Source: a virus
IMG/VR virus record: IMGVR_UViG_3300037541_000454
Span: 1 to 32,650 of that record
Reading direction: 5' to 3' (one strand)
DNA: 32,650 nt
A model generated the notes under the pieces. That model ran no database searches. It saw nothing but the letters and a program-made list of their open reading frames with translations, and was not told the origin of the DNA. The position numbers and the translations under genes are program-made. Shown here in pieces: positions 13,491-22,193 of the stretch (position 1 is the stretch's first letter; each line of letters begins with the position of its first letter).

Positions 13491-14734
13491 TACGCTGACG
13501 GCAGTTCGTCGATCGCGTCTTCCGCGTTCTTCGGCGCCACCCGGGTAGCCGTCGAGGTGCCTTCGCCCTGACCGGGCTCAGATGACCGGACCTTGCCGAT
13601 CTTCTTTTCGAGTTCGGCAACCTTCTGCTGGAGTTTGATTACCCGCAGCCGCTCGCGCCCGTAGGCCCGCGCCCGTAGCGCAACCTGAGCCTGAGCCTTC
13701 GTGATGAGGTCTACCTTGTCGTCGTAGCCCATGTCGGCGTCGATGCCCTCGCCCTTGAGCGCGATGCGAACCAGCCGGTCGCTCTCGTCCAGGAGCTTGT
13801 TGCCATCTTCATCACCTTCCTCTCGGCCGAACAGCTGGGCGTGCGTCCTCTCGTAGTCGGCAAACTGCGACTCGAACAGGTCACGCGAGCGGGACTGGCG
13901 AGACTCCACCTGCTTCTTTGATTCGACCTCGCGCTGGGCGCCCTTCTCCTTCCATTCGGTGATGGACTTGTCCCGTGCCTGGGTCAACTCGATGAGCCGG
14001 CGGCGGTGCGCCATGATCTCGGGCGCTGCCGGGCCGAATGTCTCCTGAGCGATGATAGCTGCCTTGGCCACCGGCACGTTCAAGAGCACCATGATGTCCT
14101 GGTGACTGGCGTCACGCTCGGTTCCGTCTTCGTCCGTGACACGGATGCCCTGGATGTCCCCCAGAGCGGTCTGCCACGCTTCACGCAGCGGCGTCTCGTA
14201 CTTCTGCTTGTACTCGGTCGAGCGCGTGTAGTTCAGGTAGCGGACCTCGGTGTCGAGTTCCTCGGCGTTCTTGCGGATCGCATCCATCTCCGCCTTGAGA
14301 GACTTCGTTGCCTCCTCAACCTCCTTGCGGGTGCCCTCGGACTTGACGCGCTCAAGCTCTTGGATCTTGGCGGCAAGATCGTCGCGCTCCTTCTTGGTGA
14401 GTTCGTACTGCTCGCGGAACTGCTTCAACGAGGCTGGCTCGTTCTTAGGTGCCGGATCCGGTGTTTTGGCAGGTGCAGCAACCTCGGTTTTGGGTGAGAC
14501 CAGCTTGTCTAGGCCGAAGGGGTCTTCGTTCTTCTGAGCTGCAGCCGGGGTGACGGGCGCCGGTTCTGGCGGGGCGACCGGGGCTGGCGTTTGTGGTGCA
14601 ACGGGAGCGGCGGGCGCCGGTGAACCCATTGGATTTTCAAGCGCATTCCCTTCGAGGGCGTCGATGCCAGCGAAGGCTTCGGTGTAATCTGCGCCCCGCT
14701 CGGTCGGCGCGTCTGGTGATAGCAGCAAGTTCAT
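13487..14734 (-). CDS. Scaffolding protein
   Basis: A 415-residue protein with a Pro/Ala-rich disordered N-terminus (residues about 35-95), a long charged coiled coil (about 100-165, for example QYELTKKERDDLAAKIQELERV), a central helical domain and a C-terminal coiled coil (LQQKVAELEKKIGKV) before an acidic end. This layout with no catalytic motif is typical of capsid assembly scaffolds, and the gene lies downstream of the portal in the same leftward unit, two genes on. It would bind coat protein and portal during procapsid assembly. The start overlaps the stop of the previous gene as ATGA. The opposite-strand placement from the major capsid gene is unusual. Confidence 0.7.
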   Translation of the reverse strand: MNLLLSPDAPTERGADYTEAFAGIDALEGNALENPMGSPAPAAPVAPQTPAPVAPPEPAPVTPAAAQKNEDPFGLDKLVSPKTEVAAPAKTPDPAPKNEPASLKQFREQYELTKKERDDLAAKIQELERVKSEGTRKEVEEATKSLKAEMDAIRKNAEELDTEVRYLNYTRSTEYKQKYETPLREAWQTALGDIQGIRVTDEDGTERDASHQDIMVLLNVPVAKAAIIAQETFGPAAPEIMAHRRRLIELTQARDKSITEWKEKGAQREVESKKQVESRQSRSRDLFESQFADYERTHAQLFGREEGDEDGNKLLDESDRLVRIALKGEGIDADMGYDDKVDLITKAQAQVALRARAYGRERLRVIKLQQKVAELEKKIGKVRSSEPGQGEGTSTATRVAPKNAEDAIDELPSAY

Positions 14735-14994
14735 TCAAGGTTCTGTTTTACGGTCGGTTTATCTCTCTGCGTCGTCACCAGTCCATGAAGCTCCTCGATC
14801 AACGCCTTGGCGCCCTGCCGGCGGCAGTTGGCGTTCCAGCCGTGTTGAGGGTTTTCGGATACTGGCAGGTTCCAGCAGAGATTGTTGAAGGCAGCCAACA
14901 GCGCGGCTTGGAAGTTGGCGTTGTCCAGTAGGCGCTCAAGCTCCATCACGCGATCTTTGTCGCGCTGAAACTCTTGTTTTGGGGATTGGATCAT
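14731..14994 (-). CDS. Small hypothetical protein between portal and scaffold
   Basis: An 87-residue helical protein (starting MIQSPKQEFQRDKDRVMELE) with start overlapping the portal stop and stop overlapping the scaffold start, both as ATGA, so all three are translationally coupled. It has several Trp, Asn and two Cys residues and no signal or membrane segment. Small proteins in this position are commonly found in podovirus-like phages. A role in head assembly is suggested only by its place. Confidence 0.65.
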   Translation of the reverse strand: MIQSPKQEFQRDKDRVMELERLLDNANFQAALLAAFNNLCWNLPVSENPQHGWNANCRRQGAKALIEELHGLVTTQRDKPTVKQNLE

Positions 14995-17264
14995 TGGTTG
15001 AGGATATTTGCCTGAGTCTTCAAATCCAGAGCCGCAATGTCCGCCCGGGTCATGGCGCCCTTGCGCTGGGCCTCGGCGATCGTGTTGGCGTTCTTGCGCT
15101 GCTGGTCCTGATCGAAAGCAACCTGCTTCTGGATGCGCTTCTGTTCGGCGTTCGCAGCGGCGATCTCGGACTTGGACTGCGCGGTGATGAGCATTGCCTG
15201 AATCTTGCCGGCCACCTCAGGGTTCATACCGTTGCCAGCTGCACCGGCTTCGGCCTGAGCCTGAGCCTGCTCTTGGAGACGCTGCACGTAGCCCTTGATG
15301 TAGTTCGACGCCTGACTGATTCCGTCGTTGTAGAGCTTCATGTTCTGCTCCTGGCCGGGGTCTTCGGAGATCAACCCCATCTGCTCTTGGATGTGCTGAA
15401 TGACGTTCGCAAGACCCAGCACACGTTCCATGGTCGTCATACCGCCCTGCTCCTTTTCGATACGCCCAATGGCGCCACCAAGCATCTGGAGAAGCGTCTG
15501 GATGTACTCGGGCCGATTCATCGCGCTGGCGATGACCACCGGCTGACCGTCGATGAGCGTTCCCCAGGCCAGCGTGGCGCGCTCGACCGCTGGGGATACC
15601 GGTTTGTTGTCCACCGGTGCGAGGCGGTTCGCCAAAAGCGGATCGTCCGTGTTGGCTTCGACGTACATGTGCACAACCTCGGCCTGAGAATCGGGTGCTA
15701 GCAGGGGCCGGATAGCCATGAGGCGGTCGGCCTGCGCGATCTCCAGCATCTTGTTGCCGGAACCCATGACGCGCTCGGGCATGATGTCCCAGCTGTCGAG
15801 GTTTTTCCAAACGGATGGATCGACGCCTTCGACTTCACACTTCCGGCGGAACTGAACGCAGTCGGGATGGTCAATCGTGCAGAACCGGCGAGCGATCTCC
15901 CGGTACTGAAACGATTGCTGGGTGTAGGCACGGGTGAGCATCGAACCCATGAGCGCGTTGGCGTTGTTTACGCGGGCCATCACCTCGGTCGCCGTCAGTT
16001 CCTTGGAAGAACCGTCGTTCACGTCCTGCGTGTAGGCTGCGCTGGACTCGGCCATAATCTGCCGGTGCATGGACATAGCCCCAGAGAGCATCGTGTAATC
16101 CACGACATGGCGCTCAGACTGCGGAACCCACGACAAGCCCTCGGGGATCACGCCCATGTTGAACAGGTCGATCTTCTCCATCCGTTCAGCGTCACCGTCC
16201 GCGACGTTGCGGAAGAGCCAGAGCATCTGCTCGAACACGGAGTCCGTGAATTTGCAGCGTAGGCGGTTCTGAAGGTGGCAGACCGCGTAAAGCAGGTAGC
16301 CCAGTGATCGCACCGAGTGCCAGCGGAACGGCGGCACGACAGCACCGTCGGCGAACTGGATGTGCATCAACTCAAAAATGTCCCGGCCGTAGCACCGGTT
16401 TCCGGCGTCGAAAAGCCACTGGCCAGCGGTCTGCATATTGCCGATGCCGCTGTTGTACTGGTCCACGATGATCCGGCGGCGCCAGGAGGGGTCGTCGCTG
16501 GTCGTGTCCAAAAAGTAGAAATCGTAGCACCGCAAGACCGGCGTTGCGTCGGAACCCCAGTAGCCAGAGTTCTCCTTGAAATCTTCCTCAATCTTCTCAG
16601 GGAAGTATTGGCCGGACCAGTCGTTCACCTGGAGACTGGTCGCCTCGTTCTGGATCATGTTGGCCAGCAACTGGTTCACGAGCTTCAGATTCCAGCCCTC
16701 GTCCACGTTCTCGCCCCGGGTCATCCGAATCAGGTCGGCCGCCGTGAAAGACGTGTAAATCGCGAAGTGCGACAGGTTCTCCATCGTGGTCAACGTGTTC
16801 GTCGGGACCAGGATGTCCTCGGTGCCGCGAGCCGATGGGCACCAGTCGCGATCACGGAGCCAGGTGACCGGGCCGATGCCGTGAAGCACGGTAGCCGCAA
16901 ACTGGGACTCCAAGACCGTGGAGTATTTCGGAGACCGCTTCATCACGCGGTTCAGCTGCTTCGTGATGATGTTGCCCCACTGGGTGCGCTTGTCCCGTGG
17001 GCCTATGTCGAGACCTACCGAGAAGTAATTCTGCGGTTTCAGGAACGCGTTGGTGAACTGCTGGCGCGCCGCGTGAATGATCCGCGTGCCTTCCAGGAAG
17101 TTTACGTTGGTCTGGATCCGGTTGTCTCGCGCCTCCTCGTCGCTGTAGGGAGGGTTGCCGTTGAATGTCGCGTTGATGCGGGCGCGGTTGCGAGATCGAG
17201 GCTGCTCTGCTTCAAGCATCGCGCTGACCACGTTCCAGACTTTACTCGGTTCTTTGAAACTCAT
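14991..17264 (-). CDS. Portal (head-tail connector) protein
   Basis: A 757-residue protein that would form the dodecameric DNA entry ring at the capsid vertex. The length suits the large portals of podovirus-like phages. The N-terminal portion contains NRARINATFNGNPPYSD and QTNVNFLEGTRII, followed by an alpha/beta core. The end (about 590-757) is long, helical and Gln/Ala-rich (YVQRLQEQAQAQAEAGAAGN), as expected for the portal crown/barrel. The ATG is preceded by GAGG with 5-base spacing. It follows the small zinc-type protein by a few bases in a leftward operon with terminase and scaffold. The long frames on the plus strand opposite it are shadows. Confidence 0.85.
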   Translation of the reverse strand: MSFKEPSKVWNVVSAMLEAEQPRSRNRARINATFNGNPPYSDEEARDNRIQTNVNFLEGTRIIHAARQQFTNAFLKPQNYFSVGLDIGPRDKRTQWGNIITKQLNRVMKRSPKYSTVLESQFAATVLHGIGPVTWLRDRDWCPSARGTEDILVPTNTLTTMENLSHFAIYTSFTAADLIRMTRGENVDEGWNLKLVNQLLANMIQNEATSLQVNDWSGQYFPEKIEEDFKENSGYWGSDATPVLRCYDFYFLDTTSDDPSWRRRIIVDQYNSGIGNMQTAGQWLFDAGNRCYGRDIFELMHIQFADGAVVPPFRWHSVRSLGYLLYAVCHLQNRLRCKFTDSVFEQMLWLFRNVADGDAERMEKIDLFNMGVIPEGLSWVPQSERHVVDYTMLSGAMSMHRQIMAESSAAYTQDVNDGSSKELTATEVMARVNNANALMGSMLTRAYTQQSFQYREIARRFCTIDHPDCVQFRRKCEVEGVDPSVWKNLDSWDIMPERVMGSGNKMLEIAQADRLMAIRPLLAPDSQAEVVHMYVEANTDDPLLANRLAPVDNKPVSPAVERATLAWGTLIDGQPVVIASAMNRPEYIQTLLQMLGGAIGRIEKEQGGMTTMERVLGLANVIQHIQEQMGLISEDPGQEQNMKLYNDGISQASNYIKGYVQRLQEQAQAQAEAGAAGNGMNPEVAGKIQAMLITAQSKSEIAAANAEQKRIQKQVAFDQDQQRKNANTIAEAQRKGAMTRADIAALDLKTQANILNQ

Positions 17265-17271
17265 ATTGACC

Positions 17272-17664
17272 TCAGATTGCTTTCCGTTCCTGTGAAATCC
17301 AGCAATTATCGGGCATCACCGTGTCGCCAAGGTAGCTGAGAGGCACCCAAACCTTCAGTTTCAGGTAGCACCCGCAGACATCGCAGGTGCCCGCCAGTCC
17401 CTCGCCGTGCAAAAACATGACCATCTCGTTGCGCGCCTGCTCCTGCTCCAGAATTGCCTCGGCCACGGTCTTGGTGATCGACCGCGTATCCGTGGGTTTG
17501 TTGTGCAGGCAGCGTTTGCAGGTATCAATGCGGTCCTGCGCCTGCTGGCGTTCTACAGGCGTGCCACCATCACCCAGCCACTCAGCTAGGATGCGCGCCC
17601 CTTGAGCCGTTTGGCGCAACTTAGCGGCCGCACGTGCGACAGCCTGAAGTCCTTGGTTGTACAT
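17272..17664 (-). CDS. Small cysteine-pair (zinc-ribbon-like) phage protein
   Basis: A 130-residue protein starting MYNQGLQAVARAAAKL at 17664. The frame opens upstream to 17709, inside the previous gene. It carries two cysteine knuckles, CKRC near 52-55 and CDVCGC near 96-101, and ends PDNCWISQERKAI, with KLKVWVPLSYL between, so zinc binding is likely. Proteins of this plan accompany the PPGGWQF-type small protein in several phages. They lie between ssb or terminase and portal genes, and their role is unknown. It overlaps the upstream gene by 44 bases. A regulatory or DNA-binding role is inference. Confidence 0.65.
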   Translation of the reverse strand: MYNQGLQAVARAAAKLRQTAQGARILAEWLGDGGTPVERQQAQDRIDTCKRCLHNKPTDTRSITKTVAEAILEQEQARNEMVMFLHGEGLAGTCDVCGCYLKLKVWVPLSYLGDTVMPDNCWISQERKAI

Positions 17665-17893
17665 TCGATGAATTGGATGGAGTGCCCGCAAACTGAGGAA
17701 AACGCGCACGGTTGTAAGCCTCCAGATCGCTGACCGCCTGCTCGATCGTAGACGGAATGCTGTTGGCGATCCGGTGTTGATGAATCAGGCGCGCCATATC
17801 GTAGAAGCCGTAGTTCAGTACATCCTTGGGGCTCCAGTTGGTCTTGGGTTCGTAGAACTGCCAGCCACCGGGAGGGAACGTGTCGCGATTCAT
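17621..17893 (-). CDS. Small PPGGWQF-type phage protein
   Basis: A 90-residue protein starting MNRDTFPPGGWQFYEPKTNW and ending in a cysteine pair (CRTCGR). I recognise the FPPGGWQF.EP.T.W opening and the central MARLIHQHRIANS as a recurrent small-protein pattern of phage genomes, without a known function. It lies between the single-stranded DNA-binding protein gene (9-base gap) and the zinc-type gene (44-base overlap) in the leftward packaging operon. The constant pairing with the zinc-type protein suggests they act together. Confidence 0.65.
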   Translation of the reverse strand: MNRDTFPPGGWQFYEPKTNWSPKDVLNYGFYDMARLIHQHRIANSIPSTIEQAVSDLEAYNRARFPQFAGTPSNSSNVQPRTSGCRTCGR

Positions 17894-17902
17894 AGGTAAG
17901 GT

Positions 17903-18334
17903 TTAGAACGGAACATCATCTTCGTCGAGATCAGCCTTCGGTGCGGCAGCTGCTGGTGCAGCCTCACGTCGCGGAGCCGGAGCCGGAGCCGCGCCCTCGT
18001 CGCGTCCCTTCAGGAACTGGAAGGTCTCAATCATGATCCGAGTGGTGGACCGCTTCTCGCCGGTCTTCTTGTCGTCCCACTCCTCACGGGTCAGGCGTCC
18101 CTCAACCATCAGCGGGTGCCCCTTCTTCACGTACTGCGCGATCGTTTCGGCCTGCTTCCCGAAAGCCTTACACTCAGCAAAGTAGACATCCTCCTTTTCC
18201 TCACCGACCTCATTCTTCCAGCGGCGATTCACTGCCAAGCTCAGGTTGCAGACCGCGGTCCCCTTCGGGAGGTACTTGAGTTCTACGTCTCGGGTGAGGT
18301 TGCCGATCAGGATGACTTTGTTGAATGAGGCCAT
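17903..18334 (-). CDS. ssb: Single-stranded DNA-binding protein
   Basis: A 143-residue protein starting MASFNKVILIGNLTRDVELKY, the characteristic opening of bacterial-type SSB. The OB fold covers residues 1-110, with the expected VEGRLTREEWDD segment. An Ala/Pro linker then leads to the acidic tip DLDEDDVPF, which in this family binds partner proteins. It coats single-stranded DNA during replication. It sits 3 bases after the terminase stop, separated from the other replication genes, which are in block A. Co-transcription with packaging genes is unusual but compatible with late replication. Confidence 0.96.
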   Translation of the reverse strand: MASFNKVILIGNLTRDVELKYLPKGTAVCNLSLAVNRRWKNEVGEEKEDVYFAECKAFGKQAETIAQYVKKGHPLMVEGRLTREEWDDKKTGEKRSTTRIMIETFQFLKGRDEGAAPAPAPRREAAPAAAAPKADLDEDDVPF

Positions 18335-18337
18335 AAG

Positions 18338-20110
18338 TTAGGAATAGGTAAGCGAATGTTCAGACTCCATCGTGCGACGTTTCTCTGACAGACGTGTCAG
18401 CCACTTTGGTGTCTGTCGCTTGACAATACCAACACCCTGCCCACCTGCAATCTCAAAACCGTTTCGGCGCGCCATTTCGAGCGCGACCACAAACGAATCC
18501 CAGAGGTCAGGCGAGCGCCCCATGCGCTCCTTGGTTTTGTTCTTGGGCTCAACGTCGATCAGTCCGGTGCGGGCAATACCCCACTCACGCATCGAACCTT
18601 CCTCGGCAACTTCGCGGGGCAGCTTTCGCAGCTGCCTCGATTCAATCAGCAGGCGCGACGAATACCACAGCGCGGTCACCATTTTGCCGTAGGCTTCGCG
18701 TTCAGTCTTCGGATCCCCCTTGCGTACCGGGCGGTCGCTTGGCTTGCCACCAAACTCGATGGGCACCACCTCAGGAGACCACAGGCGGGCAAACGCAGAC
18801 ATCAGGGTGCCGCGTCCCGTGGAGTCAAAACCCACGCGCTCCGGTGAGATATTGCGCTGCTTGCAGTACAGCAGGACGTACTCGGCAATTTGCTCCTCGG
18901 CCTGCTGGGCTTTGATCGCCGTAACCGGAATCACGATCGGAGCCTCGCTGAATGCTAGCACGATGCGCCCCGATGAATCTGGCCCAAAGGTCAGGTCAGT
19001 CATTACGCAGCGATCACCGCCGACGCCCGAGTACGCAGCGTCGATGCCAATGATTCTAGTGAGCTTGTCGGCGCGTTCCCACACAGGATCGTCGAAGGCT
19101 TGGTTCTGCTCGCACAGGGACATGGTGACCACGCGCCTGGTGCCGCCGTCTCGGGGCAGGAGCCCGAGGTTCATCATCGAGAACTGCAACGAGTCCCGGC
19201 CGTAGTAATCGAGGTCCGCCTGAATCTGCTCCGGCGTGATGATGCCCTTGTATGGGTTGGTGCCCTTGGGGAACAGCGCGTTAGGTGTGTCGTACCCGCA
19301 CAACTGGACAGCTACGCCACCGGGCGCCCGCGTTCTCCAGGTGCGCGTCTTTTCAAGGTACTCAAGGCCCTCCCAGCCACCGATCGACGGGTGAGGCTCG
19401 CAGACCACGCCCAGGGCGTCGTTGCGGTCCTTAGGGTTGCCCATCGCGATCAGCTTGAACACCGGGTTCTTGCGGAGGTTGGCGACGGAATCTAAAAAGC
19501 CGCGCCCCATCAGTGATGCTTCGTCCGCGATCAGAATGACCCGGTCGTTCTTCAATCCGACGTAGTTCGACAGGCCGACAAACGTGCCGCCAACCTTGCA
19601 CGCCACGCCGATAATTCCGTCACGGAAGTCTCTCGCCTCCGCATCTTCATCCGAACTGGTCAGCATGAACCGGCTTTCGATCACGTGCCCGGGGAGCCAC
19701 TCCCGCCTCGCCTTAGCCTTGTTGTGCAACTCCTTGATCGCGCCCCAGATGCGCAGCTGGAGACCTTCGCGGGTCGTCGATGACATGATGATCGAGGTCC
19801 CGGTGGGGTAGATGTAGAACGTGCAGAGCCCAAACCCAGCGGAGTCATAGGTCTTACCTGAGGATCCCGGCCCCATGACGCCTACCTCTTGATTCTCGAC
19901 GAACTCCCGGATCAGGAGGTCCGACCAGTTGTGCCAATCGAAATGCGGCCAGAGCGCAGTCATGGCTTGCCGAAAGTGGTAGTATTTGCCGCGCCCGTAC
20001 TTTACGCCGGCGTGCATGATGTACCCGTCCTTGCGCACCATTTCAGCCTCGATGAGAAAGCGGTCTTTTGTACGCCACGGTATGGACAGGTAATCAGGGC
20101 TTTCATTCAT
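18338..20110 (-). CDS. Terminase large subunit
   Basis: A 590-residue packaging motor that pumps DNA into the procapsid and cuts it. From the chosen start MNESPDYLS, Walker A GPGSSGKT lies at 80-87, Walker B VILIADEA at 191-198, and the coupling motif near MGNP at 223-226. The C-terminal RNase H-like nuclease shows Asp in IGIDAAYSG (about 357), Asp in VGFDSTGRG (429) and Asp residues in PDLWDSF (535-538). AGGA lies about 10 bases before this ATG. Another ATG at 20155 would overlap head to head with the divergent tail gene's ATG at CATG and is less likely. It is first in the leftward operon containing ssb, portal and scaffold. Confidence 0.93.
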   Translation of the reverse strand: MNESPDYLSIPWRTKDRFLIEAEMVRKDGYIMHAGVKYGRGKYYHFRQAMTALWPHFDWHNWSDLLIREFVENQEVGVMGPGSSGKTYDSAGFGLCTFYIYPTGTSIIMSSTTREGLQLRIWGAIKELHNKAKARREWLPGHVIESRFMLTSSDEDAEARDFRDGIIGVACKVGGTFVGLSNYVGLKNDRVILIADEASLMGRGFLDSVANLRKNPVFKLIAMGNPKDRNDALGVVCEPHPSIGGWEGLEYLEKTRTWRTRAPGGVAVQLCGYDTPNALFPKGTNPYKGIITPEQIQADLDYYGRDSLQFSMMNLGLLPRDGGTRRVVTMSLCEQNQAFDDPVWERADKLTRIIGIDAAYSGVGGDRCVMTDLTFGPDSSGRIVLAFSEAPIVIPVTAIKAQQAEEQIAEYVLLYCKQRNISPERVGFDSTGRGTLMSAFARLWSPEVVPIEFGGKPSDRPVRKGDPKTEREAYGKMVTALWYSSRLLIESRQLRKLPREVAEEGSMREWGIARTGLIDVEPKNKTKERMGRSPDLWDSFVVALEMARRNGFEIAGGQGVGIVKRQTPKWLTRLSEKRRTMESEHSLTYS

Positions 20111-20153
20111 CTTGCGGGAATCCTGCGATGGCCTTTCAATCGGTTCAAGCGTC
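20111..20153. promoter_or_regulatory. Very short divergent gap between packaging and tail operons
   Basis: Only 43 bases separate the preferred terminase start (20110) from the tail gene start (20154), and a longer terminase start would use the same CATG. Any promoters for the two divergent late operons must overlap coding sequence. No clear -35/-10 pair was found. Confidence 0.35.
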
Positions 20154-22193
20154 ATGGTCGCAGAAAAAAATCGCATCGTTGATGGCCTCCTCACCGCGGA
20201 AGGTGGGGTGGATAGCGGTTTTTCGCCCTCGCTCATTCAGCCCAACCAGCTGGCGTGGGCAGTCAACACGACGGTGCGGGGAGGATTCCCGAAAGCGCGG
20301 CCGGGAATCTGGGTGAAGAATCTCACGTTCGATGATCCGACCGTGGTCTACAACAATGGGTACTACAACGCGGCGGTAAAAAAGGCGTTTGAAAAAGGCC
20401 AGTTTCAAGGATGCGGCACCTACATTGCAGACAACACGGATCCGTTTTTGTTTGCGTCCGTTGGCGGCAAGGTGTTCCAGATCGACATTAAGAACGGGTT
20501 CAAGGTCACCGACCTCACGCCGATAAATTTTACCTTCCAGGTTCAGACTCGCGGCCGGGTTTCCAACGTCGCGACATACGTTTGCGGCGTTCCGCACGGC
20601 CTGTCCCCAGGTATGGTGGTTCGACTTACTGAACCTCCAGGTGCGTTCTTTCCTGATGGATTTTTCGGAGACTTCATTGTTGAGACTGTCCCGAGCGCCA
20701 CGACGTTCACGACGTACTCACCTGGCGTTGACGCAGGCCCGCTGCTTGGTCCGGCATTCAACTGCTACCAGATGGCGACCAACGATCCGCAAGGGTCGCA
20801 CGTCTACTTTCAGCAGGCGGAAAACTGGCTTGTGATTCAGGATGGCCAGAATCAGCCGTACCTTTACAACGGCTCGACGCTCCGGCGCGCAACTGGCGAA
20901 GAGGTTCCCGTCGGCGGCCCGATGGCCTACGGCAAGGGGCGCCTATGGGTTGCCAATGGATCGGAATACTACGGCGGCGATTTGGTCTACGGCGACCCGT
21001 CCTATGGGCGCGACTCGGTTATTCGCTTCACCGAAAACACGTTCCTCAATGAAGGCGGTGCCTTCGCTGTTTCAAACGGCCCAATCACCGGTCTGGCGTT
21101 TGCCGCCAACCTGGACACGTCGCTGGGAGACGGCGACCTGCTGGTATTCACTCCTACCGCAACCTACGCGTTCAACGCCCCGGTTGATCGGGATGTCTGG
21201 AAGGATCTCGATTATCCGATCCAGCGGTTCGCTCTGCTGAACTTCGGATCGTTCAACCATGAGTCCATCGTTGCGGTCAACGGCGACCTGATTTTCCGGG
21301 CGCAGGATGGCATCCGGTCGTTGATCTACGCTCGCCGAGACTTCACCGAGTTCGGCAACACACCGATCAGCCGGCAGGTTGTACGGGCGCTGGCTTACGA
21401 CACTGATTTCTATCTGACAGCTGCCAGTGCGGTAAACTTCGACAACCGGATGTTGATGACCATCCAGCCGCGCAAGATCAACAACCGGGGTATCGTCCAT
21501 GGCGGTCTTGTCGTACTGGATTTTGATCTCGTTTCTGGAATGGGCCGGAAGCTGCCGCCGGCGTGGGAAGGCGTCTGGACTGGCGTGGACGTTTTCCAGA
21601 TGCTGACCGTTCGAGTGAAGCGCACAGAGCGGTGCTTTGCCTTCGGACTGAATCAGGACTACATCGGCCTCTACGAGGTCACCAAGAACGGCCAGTTCGA
21701 CTTCGATGGATTCGATGATGCACCGATCGACTGGACCATTGAAACGCGCTCGCTGACTTTCGCAGAGCCCACAAACAAGAAGCGCCTGGTGAGTGCCGAG
21801 CAATGGTACGACCAGGTGATGGGCGACATCGAATCCAAGGTCTACTTCAAGGCCAACGAGGGCGAGTGCTGGCAGCCGTGGGCCGAGTTCAAGGACTGCG
21901 CCAAGTACCGCAACTGCGAGCCCGGAGAAATTTCGTGTCCTCCGGCCGTTATCAACTGCCAAGAGGTCAAATACTACCAACCCCCCGCCAGATCGCGCAT
22001 CGCCCTTCCACAACCTCCGGACAAGTGCGACGTGCAGACTGGCGGATTCACCCGAGATGGTTATGAGTTCCAACTCCGCTACGTCAACACGGGCCGGTTC
22101 CGCCTTAAACGTGTGGCAATGGTTGCGCAACGTCTTCAGGAGGATCTCTATGGGGACCTCAGTCGCGTCGCCTGCCCGCTCCTCTCCACCTAA
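20154..22193 (+). CDS. Tail protein (stabilisation / tail tubular B-like) with an inserted FCCH-like module
   Basis: A 679-residue protein starting MVAEKNRIVDGLLTAEGGVD, an opening (GL..A.GGVDSG.SP) typical of large podovirus tail or stabilisation proteins. Residues 133-195 form a beta module (RVSNVATYVCGVPHGL, then TTFTTYSPG) also found several times in the next gene. The body has propeller-like repeats such as MAYGKGRLWVANG and LVFTPTATYAF. The C-terminal part has several cysteines (EGECW, CEPGEISC, CQEV). It would be part of the tail tube or nozzle. An alternative start TTG at 20112 overlaps the terminase start. Its end overlaps the tailspike start by 44 bases. Confidence 0.7.
   Translation: MVAEKNRIVDGLLTAEGGVDSGFSPSLIQPNQLAWAVNTTVRGGFPKARPGIWVKNLTFDDPTVVYNNGYYNAAVKKAFEKGQFQGCGTYIADNTDPFLFASVGGKVFQIDIKNGFKVTDLTPINFTFQVQTRGRVSNVATYVCGVPHGLSPGMVVRLTEPPGAFFPDGFFGDFIVETVPSATTFTTYSPGVDAGPLLGPAFNCYQMATNDPQGSHVYFQQAENWLVIQDGQNQPYLYNGSTLRRATGEEVPVGGPMAYGKGRLWVANGSEYYGGDLVYGDPSYGRDSVIRFTENTFLNEGGAFAVSNGPITGLAFAANLDTSLGDGDLLVFTPTATYAFNAPVDRDVWKDLDYPIQRFALLNFGSFNHESIVAVNGDLIFRAQDGIRSLIYARRDFTEFGNTPISRQVVRALAYDTDFYLTAASAVNFDNRMLMTIQPRKINNRGIVHGGLVVLDFDLVSGMGRKLPPAWEGVWTGVDVFQMLTVRVKRTERCFAFGLNQDYIGLYEVTKNGQFDFDGFDDAPIDWTIETRSLTFAEPTNKKRLVSAEQWYDQVMGDIESKVYFKANEGECWQPWAEFKDCAKYRNCEPGEISCPPAVINCQEVKYYQPPARSRIALPQPPDKCDVQTGGFTRDGYEFQLRYVNTGRFRLKRVAMVAQRLQEDLYGDLSRVACPLLST
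20554..20739 (+). repeat. FCCH-like beta module inside the tail protein
   Basis: Encodes about 62 residues with the pattern R..NVATY....HGL..G..V.....G.F..G.F.V..VPSATTFT..SPG. The same pattern occurs at least five times in the adjacent tailspike. Similar segments in phage proteins are often reported by domain searches as ubiquitin-activating E1 FCCH-like. Confidence 0.55.
22138..22143 (+). promoter_or_regulatory. AGGAGG ribosome binding site that fixes the tailspike start
   Basis: A perfect AGGAGG lies 6 bases before the ATG at 22150, within the end of the upstream gene. It favours 22150 over the other in-frame ATG at 22195, which lacks such a site. Confidence 0.8.

Noticed and set aside
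14979-17339. Plus-strand frames of 240 and 340 codons opposite the portal
   Set aside because: Same shadow effect; the portal frame has clear family features and a ribosome binding site.
18386-18399. TGACA/TGTCA palindrome near the terminase end as a second regulator operator
   Set aside because: Different spacer (4 bases), lies within coding sequence, and likely arises by chance.
21072-22130. 352-codon minus-strand frame opposite the tail protein
   Set aside because: Shadow frame; no start signal and a composition unlike real genes here.
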